In this document: piece after piece, positions 1-5,855 of the stretch
How positions within the stretch are numbered: position 1 is the first letter of the stretch
Layout: each line of letters begins with the position of its first letter
Assembly: GCA_003233295.1 (NCBI GenBank)
Contig: QILJ01000147.1
Location: 1 to 6,881, forward strand
Origin: Ignavibacteria bacterium
GTDB taxonomy: Bacteria; Bacteroidota; Ignavibacteria; Ignavibacteriales; Melioribacteraceae
Reading direction: 5' to 3'
DNA length: 6,881 nucleotides
Notes under the pieces: generated by a model
The model's input: the letters and a program-made list of their open reading frames with translations, nothing else
The model's database searches: none
What the model was told of the DNA's origin: nothing
Position numbers and translations under genes: made by a program

Positions 1-1
1 A

Positions 2-418
2 CAAAATGCAAGAGTAACCGCAACTGATATTAATTTTGCTGCCATAAAAAATATAAAGTTAAATGCGGAGATGAACAGCGTTGAATTAAACGTCCTTCAT
101 TCAGATTTATTTGAGAACATTCCGGAACAAACTTTTGATTTTATCATCATCAACCCGCCTTACTTTCCAAAAGATCCAAAAACCGAAAGTGAGCAGGCAT
201 GGTTTTGCGGCGGTGATTTTGAATATTTTAAATTATTGTTCAATTCACTTTCTAATTATATTGGTAAAGATTCAAAAGTTGTTATGATTTTATCGGAGGT
301 TTGTGATATTCAAAAAATAAAATCTCTTGGAACGGAAAATGAATTTGTATGGAAATTAATGATAAAGAAAAAAAAATGGGGAGAAAAGAATTACATCTTT
401 GAAATAAAGAAGCTATAA
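2..418 (+). CDS. HemK/MTS-like SAM-dependent methyltransferase, 5'-truncated by the window edge
   Basis: The frame is open from position 2, so the ATG at 71 is internal and the true start lies outside the window; 138 C-terminal residues are visible. They begin with a V-T-A-T-D-I-N strand, whose acidic residue (about visible residue 9) is where class I methyltransferases bind the SAM ribose. A D-L-F segment follows at about 35-37, then F-D-F-I-I-I-N-P-P-Y with the N-P-P-Y catalytic motif at about 51-54. NPPY marks enzymes that methylate amide or exocyclic amine nitrogen, such as PrmC/HemK and the MTS-domain RNA methyltransferases. A G-G-D-F-E-Y-F stretch matches the G-G-x-D-G segment after the motif in HemK-like proteins. 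The C-terminus is lysine-rich and short. Whether the substrate is a release factor, rRNA or tRNA cannot be told. It is probably a housekeeping gene unrelated to the downstream cluster. The fold is secure and the substrate is not. Confidence 0.85.
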   Translation, partial: QNARVTATDINFAAIKNIKLNAEMNSVELNVLHSDLFENIPEQTFDFIIINPPYFPKDPKTESEQAWFCGGDFEYFKLLFNSLSNYIGKDSKVVMILSEVCDIQKIKSLGTENEFVWKLMIKKKKWGEKNYIFEIKKL

Positions 419-880
419 TTAATACAACGATTCCCAATCCTTGTTTAATTATTTCTTTAACTTCGGAACGATACGCAGCATATATAAATATAAATATTCT
501 TTCTTTGCTTTTTTATTTATGAATTTGATTCATTTTTGGGTTACATTTATTGTGAGTCAAACCGATTCGTCCTTTTAAGACTTGGAGTATTGATTTTCAG
601 AAAAAACTTTTTTATTTTTAATATTGATAAAGTCAGCATATACCTCGTTTGAGATAGATAAAAAAGGAATAGCAATTAAGGAAGAGAACAGCCAAATTAT
701 AATAAAAAGATTCTAAGTTCTTTCTTACTGGGATTGCATCAACAAGAACTGATAGCAACAGTGAAATATGATTAATGGTTGTTACTTACACAGATTCTAG
801 GTCTGGCAAGTTCTAGAGGCAGACACAAAAACTTTTTTTTTACACTTACAGAACCAGCCAATAAATTCTGTTTTTCCCAT
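419..880. other. AT-rich intergenic spacer upstream of the ATP-grasp gene
   Basis: I found no convincing gene on either strand; short open frames here are broken and lack ribosome binding sites. The stretch holds several A and T runs and a perfect TATAAT at 698-703 without a recognisable -35 at the usual distance. A short direct repeat TTCTAG occurs at 795-800 and 811-816. A T-run at 833-841 is not preceded by a clear hairpin. The promoter of the downstream cluster probably lies here, but I cannot place it. Confidence 0.5.
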
Positions 881-886
881 AGGAGG
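881..886 (+). promoter_or_regulatory. Ribosome binding site fixing the GTG start of the ATP-grasp gene
   Basis: AGGAGG lies 8 nt before the GTG at 895. This perfect Shine-Dalgarno core decides the non-ATG start, since no ATG lies nearby in the same frame. Confidence 0.85.
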
Positions 887-894
887 ATACCGGC

Positions 895-2034
895 GTGATA
901 TTAAATGGATTTCTCAATACGCTTACGATTTTTAACCTGGGCCAGAGATTTCTCAGAGGGCAGTGGGCTGATCCTGATAAGAGGGCGATAAAACGTCATA
1001 GATCAGAGTTTTATGCTCAAGCTTGGGAAGATGCAGCCGCCCAAACAGGTTCGACTATCGAATCGCTGGGTGAAGGCATTTTTAGAATTACCAATGGCGG
1101 AAATGGTTTTGTAGTATACCAGCATTACACTCCTTTGATAGACGCCGCGGTCGAGCGGTTAATTCTAAATAAGGTGATCACAAACAAATTCTTAAGTAAA
1201 ATGGATGTGCCCATACCGCGTTACATCCACTTGAAGGATCTTAGTATCTCCGCCGCTAAATCATTTATGTCTGAAATTGACGGGCCAGTGGTTGTTAAGC
1301 CAGCATCTGGTACGGCTGGAGGAGATGGCATAGTGACTAATATCACACGAACACGTGACCTTTACAAAGCATTGGCTTGGTCTAGAGCATTTTGCAAGGA
1401 AACTATTATAGAAGAACAAATTAGAGGTGATAACTATAGACTTCTTTTCCTTGACGGAGAACTCCTGGACTGCATCATCAGACGACCTCCCACCGTTACC
1501 GGTGACGGTGTATCATCAATTCGTAGCTTAATTCGTAAGGAAAACAAAAAGAGAATAAAAATTGGTCCGCAGTTAGCTCAAGATCTCATTTATATGGATA
1601 TGGACGCAAAGAGCACATTAGTAGCCCAGGGTTACAGTTTCAATACAAAACCAGATAAGGGACAGATCATTAAAGTAAAGGATGTGATAAATTGCAATAG
1701 GGGAGAAGAAAATGAGAGTCCGCCGGAAGGTCCTGCTGAATCGCTAATTTCGCTGGGCAGAAAGATATCAGAAACTATTGGAGTTAGGTTAGTGGGAGTC
1801 GACATTATCACAAACGATTTGACAGTGGATTTAAGAAAGTCTGGTGGACGGGTTATTGAAATCAACACACCACCCGGTCATTATTATCATCACATGAAAA
1901 AGGGTGAAGGATGTTTTGTAGCTTTGCGGTTATTAAAACAGCTTCTTGAAGATCAGACGTTTAAGCTGCAATCCTCTCAGTCGTTTAAGCAAGCGAGCAC
2001 TTCCAGCTTCGCTAATCCTCAAATTAAAAGTTAA
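895..2034 (+). CDS. Free-standing ATP-grasp ligase, cyanophycin-synthetase-like
   Basis: This 379-residue protein is predicted to activate a carboxylate as an acyl phosphate with ATP and join it to an amine. Residues 40-110 form the pre-ATP-grasp region, with N-K-V-I-T-N-K-F-L and V-P-I-P-R just before the fold. V-V-V-K-P (132-136, Lys135) and the glycine-rich loop S-G-T-A-G-G-D-G (138-145) bind ATP phosphates. I-I-E-E-Q (171-175) fits the adenine-side hinge. R-R-P-P-T-V-T-G-D-G-V (196-206) is characteristic of the cyanophycin synthetase CphA and its relatives. G-V-D-I-I (301-305) and I-E-I-N-T-P-P-G (321-328) supply the Mg ligands Asp303, Glu322 and Asn324. CphA carries a C-terminal Mur-ligase half that is absent here; a Ser/Gln-rich tail of about 25 residues ends the protein. 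Real cyanophycin synthesis is therefore unlikely. Substrates are unknown. The RraA-like gene follows after 29 bp, which suggests one transcript. Confidence 0.88.
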   Translation: MILNGFLNTLTIFNLGQRFLRGQWADPDKRAIKRHRSEFYAQAWEDAAAQTGSTIESLGEGIFRITNGGNGFVVYQHYTPLIDAAVERLILNKVITNKFLSKMDVPIPRYIHLKDLSISAAKSFMSEIDGPVVVKPASGTAGGDGIVTNITRTRDLYKALAWSRAFCKETIIEEQIRGDNYRLLFLDGELLDCIIRRPPTVTGDGVSSIRSLIRKENKKRIKIGPQLAQDLIYMDMDAKSTLVAQGYSFNTKPDKGQIIKVKDVINCNRGEENESPPEGPAESLISLGRKISETIGVRLVGVDIITNDLTVDLRKSGGRVIEINTPPGHYYHHMKKGEGCFVALRLLKQLLEDQTFKLQSSQSFKQASTSSFANPQIKS

Positions 2035-2063
2035 ATTATAATAGATACAATAGGAGACTCTCT

Positions 2064-2798
2064 ATGCAAGACAATAATACAGATAAGGCAATGAAACCAA
2101 GATACAAAGGACTACATCCAGGTCCGGGATTTCGGATTAGAAAAAACATTGAGCGTCCGGTGAAGGAGCTGATTGACAAGTATAAAGACATTAGAACACC
2201 GCATATTTCGGATCTAACAAATCGGCTCTTTACCTTAGATTCGGGGATAAAGAATCTGATTAATGACAAACAAATTTTAGGAACTGCCTGTACGGTAAAT
2301 GTTTTCCCTGGGGATAATTTAATGGTTCATAAATCCCTCGACATTGCCAAACCCGGCGACATTATCGTTGTAAATGCCGGAGCCACAACAATTAATGCTA
2401 TCATTGGTGAATTGGTTTGCCACAAAGCAAAACATCGCGGCATCGTAGCTTTCGTGATCGACGGATTAGTAAGAGACGTACCTGGAATTAAAGAAGTCGA
2501 TTTTCCAGTCTTTGCTCGGGGTGTTTCACCAATAGGCCCATCGCACCGTGGTCCAGGAGAAATAAATTACCCGATTAGTTGTGGTGGTATTGTTATCAAT
2601 CCCGGAGATATTATCTGCGGAGACGAAAATGGCGTGACTGTCGTGAAAAAAGAAATCGCTGAACAGTTGCACACAAAGCTTGAAAATAAAGAAAATTCTC
2701 TTCGAGAATATATTGCCAATGTCGAAAAGGGTATATTTTCAAACGCATGGATTGATGAGGTACTGGACGCAGCAAATTGCGAATATAATGACAATTAA
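2064..2798 (+). CDS. RraA / HMG-aldolase-like protein (putative 2-keto acid lyase)
   Basis: This 244-residue protein belongs to the RraA-like superfamily, which includes RNase E inhibitor RraA and the class II 4-hydroxy-4-methyl-2-oxoglutarate/oxaloacetate lyases. The family signatures run in order: G-D-N-L-M-V-H (83-89), K-P-G-D-I-I-V-V (97-104), G-E-L (115-117), V-I-D-G-L-V-R-D (131-138), F-P-V-F-A-R-G (147-153) and N-P-G-D-I-I-C-G-D-E-N-G-V (179-191). Arg137-Asp138 match the R-D pair that binds substrate and divalent metal in the aldolases, so catalytic capacity appears intact. It is longer than E. coli RraA (about 160 residues), with a roughly 40-residue N-terminal extension and a C-terminal helix, which fits a metabolic enzyme better than an RNase E regulator. 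AGGAG at 2052-2056, 7 nt before the ATG, supports the start. The substrate is unknown; the neighbouring dehydrogenases point to a 2-keto or 2-hydroxy acid. Confidence 0.88.
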   Translation: MQDNNTDKAMKPRYKGLHPGPGFRIRKNIERPVKELIDKYKDIRTPHISDLTNRLFTLDSGIKNLINDKQILGTACTVNVFPGDNLMVHKSLDIAKPGDIIVVNAGATTINAIIGELVCHKAKHRGIVAFVIDGLVRDVPGIKEVDFPVFARGVSPIGPSHRGPGEINYPISCGGIVINPGDIICGDENGVTVVKKEIAEQLHTKLENKENSLREYIANVEKGIFSNAWIDEVLDAANCEYNDN

Positions 2799-2805
2799 GT
2801 GCAAG

Positions 2806-2885
2806 CCATTTTAGGCAGTCTCTGAGATTACTTATTAGATAACACAAAATGGTTAACCGAATATGTAATAAGAAGGACCCATTTT
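2806..2885 (+). repeat. Short inverted repeats in the leader of the Ldh2-type gene
   Basis: CCATTTT at 2806-2812, AAAATGG at 2846-2852 and CCATTTT at 2879-2885 form one arm that could pair with either of two partners. The 8-bp palindrome GGTTAACC (2851-2858) overlaps the central arm. The arrangement could give alternative RNA hairpins or an operator, but the arms are only 7 bp and AT-rich, so chance is possible. Confidence 0.25.
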
Positions 2886-2941
2886 GATACTGAGCTAAGA
2901 TCATATCAGCTTTCACAAAAAAGTAGGACATCAGTTTAAAT

Positions 2942-2947
2942 AGGAGG
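2942..2947 (+). promoter_or_regulatory. Ribosome binding site of the Ldh2-type dehydrogenase
   Basis: AGGAGG lies 10 nt before the ATG at 2958. It supports this start and shows that the gene is translated independently despite the 159-bp gap after the RraA-like gene. Confidence 0.8.
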
Positions 2948-2957
2948 TTTATTTCGA

Positions 2958-4007
2958 ATGAGTAGCATAAAAATCGACCATAAGACACTCCAAAAATTCA
3001 CATTTGATATCTTATGCGCCTCTGGTGTTGACTCTAAAGAAGCAACAATCATCGCTGGCGTATTCGTCTGGTTCGACTTGATTGGGCGGTATGCTCAAGG
3101 CGTCGGTCGGTTGCATGTGTATTTGAAACGGCTTCCAAATAATTTAATTAAATCTCCCTGTCATCCGGAATTTGACCAAAAATGTGATACCATTCATCTT
3201 CTTAATGGCAACGATGGTTTCGGACATTATCTGGGTCATATTGCGATGTCTAAAGCAATTGATATCGCAGATCAACATGGTGTAGGTATAGTTAGCGTAA
3301 GTCATAGCAATCATTTTGGGTCAGCTTCTTATTATGTTGACTTAGCAACCCAAAGCAACAAATTAGGATTTGCGTTTAGCAATTCGGTTCCCCACGTTGC
3401 TCCGTTTGGCGGTATCTCACCGGTTCTTGGAACTAACCCATTTGCTTTCGGAGCGCCGATGAAGAATCAAAAATCGGTGCTGGTCGATTTTTCTACTGGT
3501 GCAAGTTCTGGATCAATGATAATGAAAGCTGCCGAAGAAGGTAAGACAATTCCGGAGGGTATTGTTATCGATGAAGAAGGCAATTCGATCGTCGATCCGA
3601 AGGCAGCCGTTCATGGTATAGTTTTACCTTTTGGTGGCGTCAAGGGTTATTGTCTTGGTTTAATGGTGGAAATTTTAACCGGAGTCATTACAGGGGCAGC
3701 CATTTCTCATGAAATAGCATCTCTTCATAGGAATTTCGAAAGGAGCTCAAATATCGGGCACTTTTTTATGGCAATTGATATATCCGCCTTTATGCCAATA
3801 GGGGATTATTACGAACGTATGGATCAGCTAGTGATGTGGATAAAAGATGTTAAACCACAAAAAAATATTAACGAGATTCTCATCCCTGGTGAGCCGCAAT
3901 GGTTATCTTATGAAAAACAATTGGCACAAGGCATCGAGTTGGATGATAAAACCATTAAATCTCTGAGCAGTTTGGTTCAAGAGATGGATATCGAAACCCC
4001 TTGGTAA
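2958..4007 (+). CDS. Ldh2/ComC/YiaK-family 2-hydroxyacid dehydrogenase with altered active site
   Basis: This 349-residue protein has the usual length and order of the malate/L-lactate dehydrogenase (Ldh2) family, NAD(P)H enzymes that interconvert 2-keto and 2-hydroxy acids (YiaK, ComC, AllD). Visible family segments are S-H-S-N-H-F-G (115-121), P-F-G-G (149-152), G-T-N-P-F-A-F-G-A-P (158-167), I-P-E-G (198-201), L-P-F-G-G-V-K-G (223-230) and the C-terminal I-P-G-E-P (309-313). The N-terminal motif usually read G-H-D-S-H-G is here G-R-Y-A-Q-G (43-48), so the SHG histidine is Gln47. In the D-x-A-T-S-x-x-A-x-G-K segment, G-K is replaced by Ser186-Met187. Arg51, Tyr55 and His119 remain. The fold is therefore confident, but activity or substrate may differ from classical members. 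It shares the cluster with a keto-acid lyase-like gene and a second, SerA-type dehydrogenase. Confidence 0.88.
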   Translation: MSSIKIDHKTLQKFTFDILCASGVDSKEATIIAGVFVWFDLIGRYAQGVGRLHVYLKRLPNNLIKSPCHPEFDQKCDTIHLLNGNDGFGHYLGHIAMSKAIDIADQHGVGIVSVSHSNHFGSASYYVDLATQSNKLGFAFSNSVPHVAPFGGISPVLGTNPFAFGAPMKNQKSVLVDFSTGASSGSMIMKAAEEGKTIPEGIVIDEEGNSIVDPKAAVHGIVLPFGGVKGYCLGLMVEILTGVITGAAISHEIASLHRNFERSSNIGHFFMAIDISAFMPIGDYYERMDQLVMWIKDVKPQKNINEILIPGEPQWLSYEKQLAQGIELDDKTIKSLSSLVQEMDIETPW

Positions 4008-4008
4008 A

Positions 4009-4249
4009 ATGAAACAGGTAATGAACGTGTTCTAAAACATCACTGTCATATTCGGAGACCACACAAGAAGTAATTGAGAGTTCGATCCCAGATCGAATTA
4101 ACCTTTTCTTAATCTCCGAAACTCTCGAATATCCCAAGGATCCCTGTCTAATTTGTTGTAAAAAGACCATTGGAGGGAAAGAGGTCCAAGAAATTATTAG
4201 CTATAGATACCCCATCGAATATGACAATATCAAAATAGAGGAGGCCTAA
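4009..4249 (+). pseudogene. Protein-like open frame with apparent frameshift, possibly a chorismate-lyase/UTRA-fold remnant
   Basis: A frame with no stop runs from 4025 to the TAA at 4247-4249 (74 codons). It lacks an ATG, GTG or TTG start but reads like real protein. It contains S-E-T-T-Q-E-V-I-E, then D-R-I-N-L-F-L-I-S-E, a cysteine-rich D-P-C-L-I-C-C-K-K, and G-G-K-E-V-Q-E-I-I-S-Y-R-Y. Just upstream, ATG codons at 4009 and 4021 open another frame (M-K-Q-V-M-N-V-F) that stops at 4033. One extra base near 4025-4035 would explain the break. The pattern T-T-x-x-x-I-E, a hydrophobic strand, then G-G-x-x-V and S-Y-R-Y faintly recalls chorismate pyruvate-lyase-like (DUF98) or UTRA-domain proteins; this is a guess from memory. 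The ribosome binding site of the next short frame overlaps its end, as in a coupled operon. A sequencing error is an equal possibility. Confidence 0.4.
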
Positions 4250-4371
4250 GTGAGCGTTATGAATAAGAAACTTGAGGTTGTACAGATAATACCGTTGAGA
4301 AGCTGGTAGCGTTGCAGCAACAGGTTAAGGGGATGAGTAATCAGATTTTTGCAAATTTGTTACTTTCTTAG
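4250..4371 (+). pseudogene. Short coupled reading frame, apparently frameshifted small protein
   Basis: A GTG at 4250 directly follows the TAA of the preceding frame and has AGAGGAGG at 4237-4244, 5 nt upstream, which is a strong translation signal. It opens M-S-V-M-N-K-K-L-E-V-V-Q but stops at 4307-4309. In the frame one base back, the sequence continues from about 4285 as D-N-T-V-E-K-L-V-A-L-Q-Q-Q-V-K-G and ends L-L-L-S at the TAG 4369-4371. Joining the two by one missing base near 4275-4290 gives a small acidic-basic helical protein of roughly 40 residues. Its stop overlaps the AGGAGG of the membrane-protein gene, so it sits in a tightly packed operon. No family is recognised. It may be a decayed small gene, a sequencing error, or two unrelated short peptides. 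Confidence 0.35.
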
Positions 4372-4375
4372 GAGG
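4370..4375 (+). promoter_or_regulatory. Ribosome binding site deciding the membrane-protein start
   Basis: AGGAGG lies 6 nt before the GTG at 4382. It argues against the longer in-frame TTG start at 4349, which has no ribosome binding site and would place this sequence inside the gene. Confidence 0.85.
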
Positions 4376-4381
4376 TTTGGA

Positions 4382-5116
4382 GTGAAAAATATTATTTCTA
4401 GAATTGAATCTAGGATAATTGCTGGCAAGAGAGTTTATGGTATTGGAACATCTGTAACATTGATGATTTTCCTAAGTCCATTTTTTATTGTATTCTTTAT
4501 TTGCATATTTCTCCAACTTTCATCAACTCGCCCTGTAGCCGTCTCAATCATAATAGAGAATCAACTAGTAATGGGATCGTTAACCTCTATATTTTTAATT
4601 GCAGGTGGGTTTCTAGGACTTCGATTGGTTTTGCGGATCAAGAAACAAGAAAAAGGACTTCTTATGTTTTGGTTTTACCTGGCATTATCTATTGGACTTC
4701 TCTTTATTGGCATGGAAAAAGTGCGGTGGGGACAACTGTTTTTTATATCTAAGGTTCCGTCTGGTTTGAGTAATATAAATCAGCAAGAGGAAACTATTAT
4801 CCATAGTCTCCAATTTTGGCGGAAGCACTTAGAACTCCTTCCAATGACATTCGGGCTTGCAGGTCTCTTTGGTGTTTGGGTTTCAAACAGACCACACCTT
4901 TGTAAAATTAGTTCGCCATATATTCTTTGGCCATGGTTTGCTACTATTGCTATTATTTCTGCAATAGATCTCTCTTCTGATTTCTATGAATTATTACCTA
5001 TACTTAATGATCCCGTGGATGATCTGGAGGAAGTTATGGAAATGATGGTTGGCATCTCAGGATTTCTCTTTATTTGGCTCAATACGAGAAAGCTTCGCTT
5101 TGGAGAAAAGGAATAG
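4382..5116 (+). CDS. Uncharacterised polytopic membrane protein with E-x-x-x-W-G-Q motif
   Basis: The GTG start gives 244 residues. A basic N-terminus (K-N-I-I-S-R-I-E-S-R, K-R) precedes about six hydrophobic segments, near residues 23-45, 61-84, 93-110, 151-167, 179-196 and 219-233. The protein should therefore lie in the cytoplasmic membrane, with the positively charged N-terminus inside. After the third helix comes G-M-E-K-V-R-W-G-Q (110-118), then I-N-Q-Q-E-E-T-I-I-H-S-L (132-143); an acidic D-D-L-E-E-V-M-E-M-M (213-222) precedes the last helix. This order resembles a widespread family of uncharacterised membrane proteins whose hallmark is E-E-I-S-W-G-Q, then N-x-Q-x-E-T-x-x-H-N, then E-E-x-x-E; the match is from memory and the motif is degenerate here. 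No transporter signature is seen. Its place after the enzyme genes would suit handling of a hydrophobic or exported product, but that is inference. Confidence 0.75.
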   Translation: MKNIISRIESRIIAGKRVYGIGTSVTLMIFLSPFFIVFFICIFLQLSSTRPVAVSIIIENQLVMGSLTSIFLIAGGFLGLRLVLRIKKQEKGLLMFWFYLALSIGLLFIGMEKVRWGQLFFISKVPSGLSNINQQEETIIHSLQFWRKHLELLPMTFGLAGLFGVWVSNRPHLCKISSPYILWPWFATIAIISAIDLSSDFYELLPILNDPVDDLEEVMEMMVGISGFLFIWLNTRKLRFGEKE

Positions 5117-5163
5117 TTTAGTTGAAGAAATTCTGTAAATAGTCTTTAGGCTTCGGGAAAATA

Positions 5164-5394
5164 TTGAAAAGCATTTTTTACACAGTCCAATTCAAAGATA
5201 AAAACACAGGTTGGAAAGTTGTTGAAGAAATTATAAATGTTGCAAATACTAAAATAAAAGAATCAATATTAGGTAACAGTCAAAAGCAAGAGGATACACT
5301 TTATCAAAAGGGCAGAGAAGACTATGTGGATATTAATAATGGTTGGATACTAAACTGGTGTTGTAAAAACTTGGTAACAAATTATACGCAATAA
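5164..5394 (+). CDS. Doubtful small hypothetical protein
   Basis: A TTG-initiated frame of 76 residues begins 47 bp after the membrane-protein gene. Composition is plausible for a soluble protein: T-V-Q-F-K-D-K-N-T-G-W-K-V-V-E-E-I-I forms a credible strand-helix opening, the middle is charged, and the end holds W-I-L-N-W-C-C. No family, signal peptide or membrane segment is recognised. Only a weak CGGGAAA precedes the TTG, there is no AGGAGG as in its neighbours, and an in-frame TAG sits at 5140-5142, so no better start exists upstream. In DNA this AT-rich, a 76-codon frame without a ribosome binding site could be chance or the remains of a larger gene. Confidence 0.25.
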   Translation: MKSIFYTVQFKDKNTGWKVVEEIINVANTKIKESILGNSQKQEDTLYQKGREDYVDINNGWILNWCCKNLVTNYTQ

Positions 5395-5844
5395 TACTTT
5401 TCAATCCTTTATTATTTCTTTGCATAAATGGGCTTTCAAAACCATTGATTAATCCACATTGAATCGCTTAACGACAAGGTAGAAATCTGCAAGAAGTCTT
5501 TGGCCAGTTGAAGGGGTCAGGGCTTTTTTTACTATTCAATTCTTTCAACTAATCTTTCCCAATTATTAAATATTTTGTAATCAATAATCAGCTTAACAAG
5601 TTTATATTTCAGGAAATATGGTTACCTTTGTACTTGTTGCTGAGAGGTTTATAACAAATCTCGAATTAAATATGTGTCTTTTGATATTAAATTGTTGTAT
5701 AGTACGTTTTAGCTCTATAACCTTCTGTTTATTCATTAGATTATCTTAACACAAAATTATTGTAAACAGCATGATTCCGGGACTATCTTATTTATAATAT
5801 TTAACCGAACGCCCTTAAAAAATAATTGTGAATCTAATAATTAT
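5395..5844. other. AT-rich intergenic spacer before the SerA-like gene
   Basis: No confident gene is seen on either strand. The only open stretch of note is a 44-codon minus-strand frame at 5602-5736 without a ribosome binding site. A T-run at 5524-5530 follows a weak hairpin. A perfect TATAAT at 5793-5798 lies about 60 bp upstream of the next gene, but no -35 box stands at normal spacing. Promoter elements for the last gene are expected here. Confidence 0.45.
5501..5530 (+). terminator. Weak candidate rho-independent terminator
   Basis: TGGCC (5501-5505) can pair with GGTCA (5515-5519) through one G-U pair around a 9-nt loop, and a run of seven T follows at 5524-5530 after a GGGC spacer. 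The short stem and the gap before the T-run make it a poor example, but its position after the last gene of the central block is sensible. Confidence 0.2.
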
Positions 5845-5850
5845 GGAGAG
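5845..5850 (+). promoter_or_regulatory. Ribosome binding site before an apparent ATT start
   Basis: GGAGAG lies 5 nt before the ATT at 5856. The ATG at 5843 overlapping it is in another frame and reaches TAA within five codons, so it is not the start. Confidence 0.5.
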
Positions 5851-5855
5851 TCGAG

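Noticed and set aside
1632..1868. Minus-strand open frame inside the ATP-grasp gene
   Set aside because: It is fully antisense to conserved ATP-grasp motifs, and its hydrophobic Ser/Pro-rich translation is typical of a shadow frame.
2611..2988. 125-codon minus-strand frame across the end of the RraA-like gene and the next leader
   Set aside because: It overlaps two well-supported genes and the ribosome binding site at 2942; the translation shows no family features.
4021..4035. Programmed ribosomal frameshift site at the break near the TAA at 4033
   Set aside because: There is no recognisable slippery heptamer or RF2-type CTTTGA signal, so mutation or sequencing error is the simpler explanation.
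3955..4170. Minus-strand 71-codon frame over the end of the Ldh2-type gene
   Set aside because: It overlaps the conserved C-terminus of the dehydrogenase and the plus-strand protein-like frame, and has no supporting signal.
4501..4752. Second plus-strand frame within the membrane-protein gene
   Set aside because: It lies wholly inside a gene with a strong ribosome binding site and clear membrane helices; its own translation is unremarkable.
5121..5232. 12-bp direct repeat GTTGAAGAAATT at 5121-5132 and 5221-5232, exactly 100 bp apart
   Set aside because: A 12-mer repeat is expected about once by chance in a window this size, and no mobile-element features flank it.
5602..5736. A minus-strand 44-codon frame beginning M-N-K-Q-K-V-I-E-L-K
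   Set aside because: It has an ATG but no ribosome binding site and no recognisable family, and frames of this length are expected by chance in DNA this AT-rich.
5822..5844. Inverted repeat ATAATT / AATTAT just before the SerA-like gene
   Set aside because: Six-base A/T-only arms carry too little information to separate from background.
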